The notes below the pieces were generated by a model. The model saw nothing but the letters and a program-made list of their open reading frames with translations. It did not search any database and was not told where the DNA came from. Position numbers and translations under genes: made by a program. A stretch of DNA of 64,000 bases from NCBI GenBank assembly GCA_965660875.1, contig CBFIBQ010000016.1, positions 9,433 to 73,432 on the forward strand, in the 5' to 3' direction. This document shows positions 63,170-64,000 of the stretch, piece after piece. Source of the stretch: UBA6770 sp965660875. Its GTDB lineage: Bacteria > Bacteroidota > Bacteroidia > Flavobacteriales_G > Salibacteraceae. Each line of letters opens with the position of its first letter. Position 1 is the first letter of the stretch.

Positions 63170-63496
63170 TCATGGCAATAATATTTCAGTCTTTCCATCC
63201 GACAAGTCAAGCCAAATTACGAATGAAAATGCTCCCATTAGAAGAATAATCAGGTCTGAACTTAAAATTGCTAAAACAGTGCCGACTGATTTCCTCCAAT
63301 TTAATTTCGAAAGAAACGCTTGTCTATGGGTTATTATCAACCATATAGGTAGAAGCACAAATTGCAAAACGAAAATAATTGGTCTCCAAGTTCTATAGTC
63401 TGCAATTCCATCTAACAAAATCAAAAAGCAGAATAGAGTGAGTCCAAAGCATAATACGACTTGTGCAAAAAGATTTATATAAAACTTCAAACTCAT
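63170..63496 (-). CDS. Small membrane protein (four helices), unknown
   Basis: A 108-aa hydrophobic protein with about three to four helices: YINLFAQVVLCFGLTLFCFLILL, FVLQFVLLPIWLIITH and VGTVLAILSSDLIILLMGAFSFVIWL. No recognised family. It starts 6 nt after the lipoprotein gene's stop, so the two form one leftward unit, bounded on both sides by inverted GTTGTGAGCA-type motifs. A function cannot be inferred; both are candidates for cassette-borne accessory genes. Confidence 0.6.
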   Translation of the reverse strand: MSLKFYINLFAQVVLCFGLTLFCFLILLDGIADYRTWRPIIFVLQFVLLPIWLIITHRQAFLSKLNWRKSVGTVLAILSSDLIILLMGAFSFVIWLDLSDGKTEILLP

Positions 63497-63502
63497 TATC
63501 TG

Positions 63503-63907
63503 TTATAGTTGTATTTCATATATGTAGAAGTCTCCTGTCAATGTATCTAAATAATATCTGGATCCTTGGTCAAATTCATCTCCGCTGCTGTAAATAACTT
63601 TGTTGTCTTTTGTCTTAAACCAATCTGGAGCATCAGTTGGCATAGACCAATTTTCGTTATCAATTTGTAATTGATTTTGATCAATAAACTCAGAACTCCA
63701 TTTCTTGGTTGGCTTGAGTTTTAGATACATTATGTATTCTCTTGTCCAATGAGCGGATTGCCAATATTGTCCTTCTAATAATTGCAAGTCCGCTGGTGCT
63801 TCTGTACCTGACCAATATTTGTAAACCTCATTTGGGTCAGCTGATTTTATCTCTGAGCAACTTGTTAAAAAGTGGAGTGTTCCAAGTATTAATATTAGTC
63901 TATTCAT
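63503..63907 (-). CDS. Small lipoprotein, unknown
   Basis: A 134-aa protein with a lipoprotein signal (MNRLILILGTLHFLTSC, Cys17, lipobox LTSC), then SEIKSADPNEVYKYWSGTEA. The mature part is rich in Trp and Tyr (WSGTEAPADLQLLEGQYWQS, TREYIMYLKLKP, GDFYIYEIQL) and likely a small beta-fold. I recognise no family. It is the first gene of a pair with the membrane protein at 63170. The start is preceded at 13 nt by the inverted motif TGCTCACAAC (read as GTTGTGAGCA on the minus strand), with no space for a usual promoter between them. Confidence 0.65.
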   Translation of the reverse strand: MNRLILILGTLHFLTSCSEIKSADPNEVYKYWSGTEAPADLQLLEGQYWQSAHWTREYIMYLKLKPTKKWSSEFIDQNQLQIDNENWSMPTDAPDWFKTKDNKVIYSSGDEFDQGSRYYLDTLTGDFYIYEIQL

Positions 63908-63919
63908 TGCTTTTCTAAT

Positions 63920-64000
63920 TGCTCACAACGGTTTGGCTCGTATGTTTGGATTGAGGCACTAAATTACGGTAAAGAGACTTAACTTAGAATGATAAACAGT
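63920..64000. repeat. Second cassette-boundary-like element (runs off window)
   Basis: Starts with TGCTCACAAC (63920-63929), the inverse complement of the GTTGTGAGCA at 63147-63156, and continues as non-coding DNA (GGTTTGGCTCGTATGTTTGG) to the edge. The unit between the two motifs carries exactly the two small genes. The right end is not visible, so length and symmetry cannot be judged. Confidence 0.35.

Noticed and set aside
1..64000. Insertion sequences, phage genes, rRNA operon, CRISPR array
   Set aside because: No transposase, integrase, terminase, Cas or rRNA signature is visible in any called gene or spacer.

Overview
The window looks like chromosomal DNA from a marine or aquatic Bacteroidota, Flavobacteriales-like. 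The evidence is low G+C, Por-type (T9SS) C-terminal sorting domains, Bacteroidota TAnnTTTG promoter boxes, almost no Shine-Dalgarno sites, and the local order DUF4175 / RsbW-like ATPase / ybeY / mnmG. Assignment below phylum is inference.

1-9 kb: the 5' end of polA, a DPM1-like glycosyltransferase and a PKD-domain lipoprotein are followed by a leftward operon. That operon holds penicillin-binding protein 1A, scoA, two polytopic GT-C-like proteins and scoB, so the two CoA-transferase subunits are split by membrane glycosyltransferases. 9-26 kb: a 1419-aa T9SS-secreted BNR/GEVED/PKD protein, a MarR regulator, a 1446-aa AsmA-like envelope protein, a PabA/TrpG amidotransferase, a carboxypeptidase-regulatory-like protein, AMP nucleosidase, a T9SS cargo, a membrane spermidine-synthase-like/TPR fusion, tRNA-Val and a MORN-repeat protein.

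26-40 kb: an AT-rich 550-bp spacer marks a change from mostly leftward to mostly rightward genes. To its right lie rpiB, an EEP-family protein, tRNA-Cys, folB-gltX, and the DUF4175 / ATPase / ybeY / mnmG run. mnmG is bracketed by two perfect 16-bp parS sites (TGTTTCACGTGAAACA), which suggests that this region is origin-proximal. A 52-aa secreted peptide and a carboxylate-amine ligase-CBS / aspartoacylase-like pair follow.

40-62.5 kb: a large surface-polysaccharide locus. A tightly overlapping rightward operon encodes a nucleotidyltransferase, two B12-type radical SAM proteins, methyltransferases, a GT87-like enzyme, a lipoprotein with one CxxCH motif, a flippase, an FkbM methyltransferase and a disrupted GT-C gene. 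Next come a divergent pair of further B12-type radical SAM genes, a methyltransferase and an initiating sugar-phosphate transferase. A converging leftward operon supplies Wzz-, Wzx- and Wzy/ligase-like proteins and two GT4 glycosyltransferases. Together they look like a Wzx/Wzy-type glycan (or glycolipid) pathway with unusual radical tailoring chemistry. I regard this as the most interesting system in the window.

62.5-64 kb: a gene-poor spacer, then a two-gene lipoprotein/membrane-protein unit bounded by inverted GTTGTGAGCA / TGCTCACAAC motifs, resembling a gene cassette. All functions are judged from sequence alone, with no database search.
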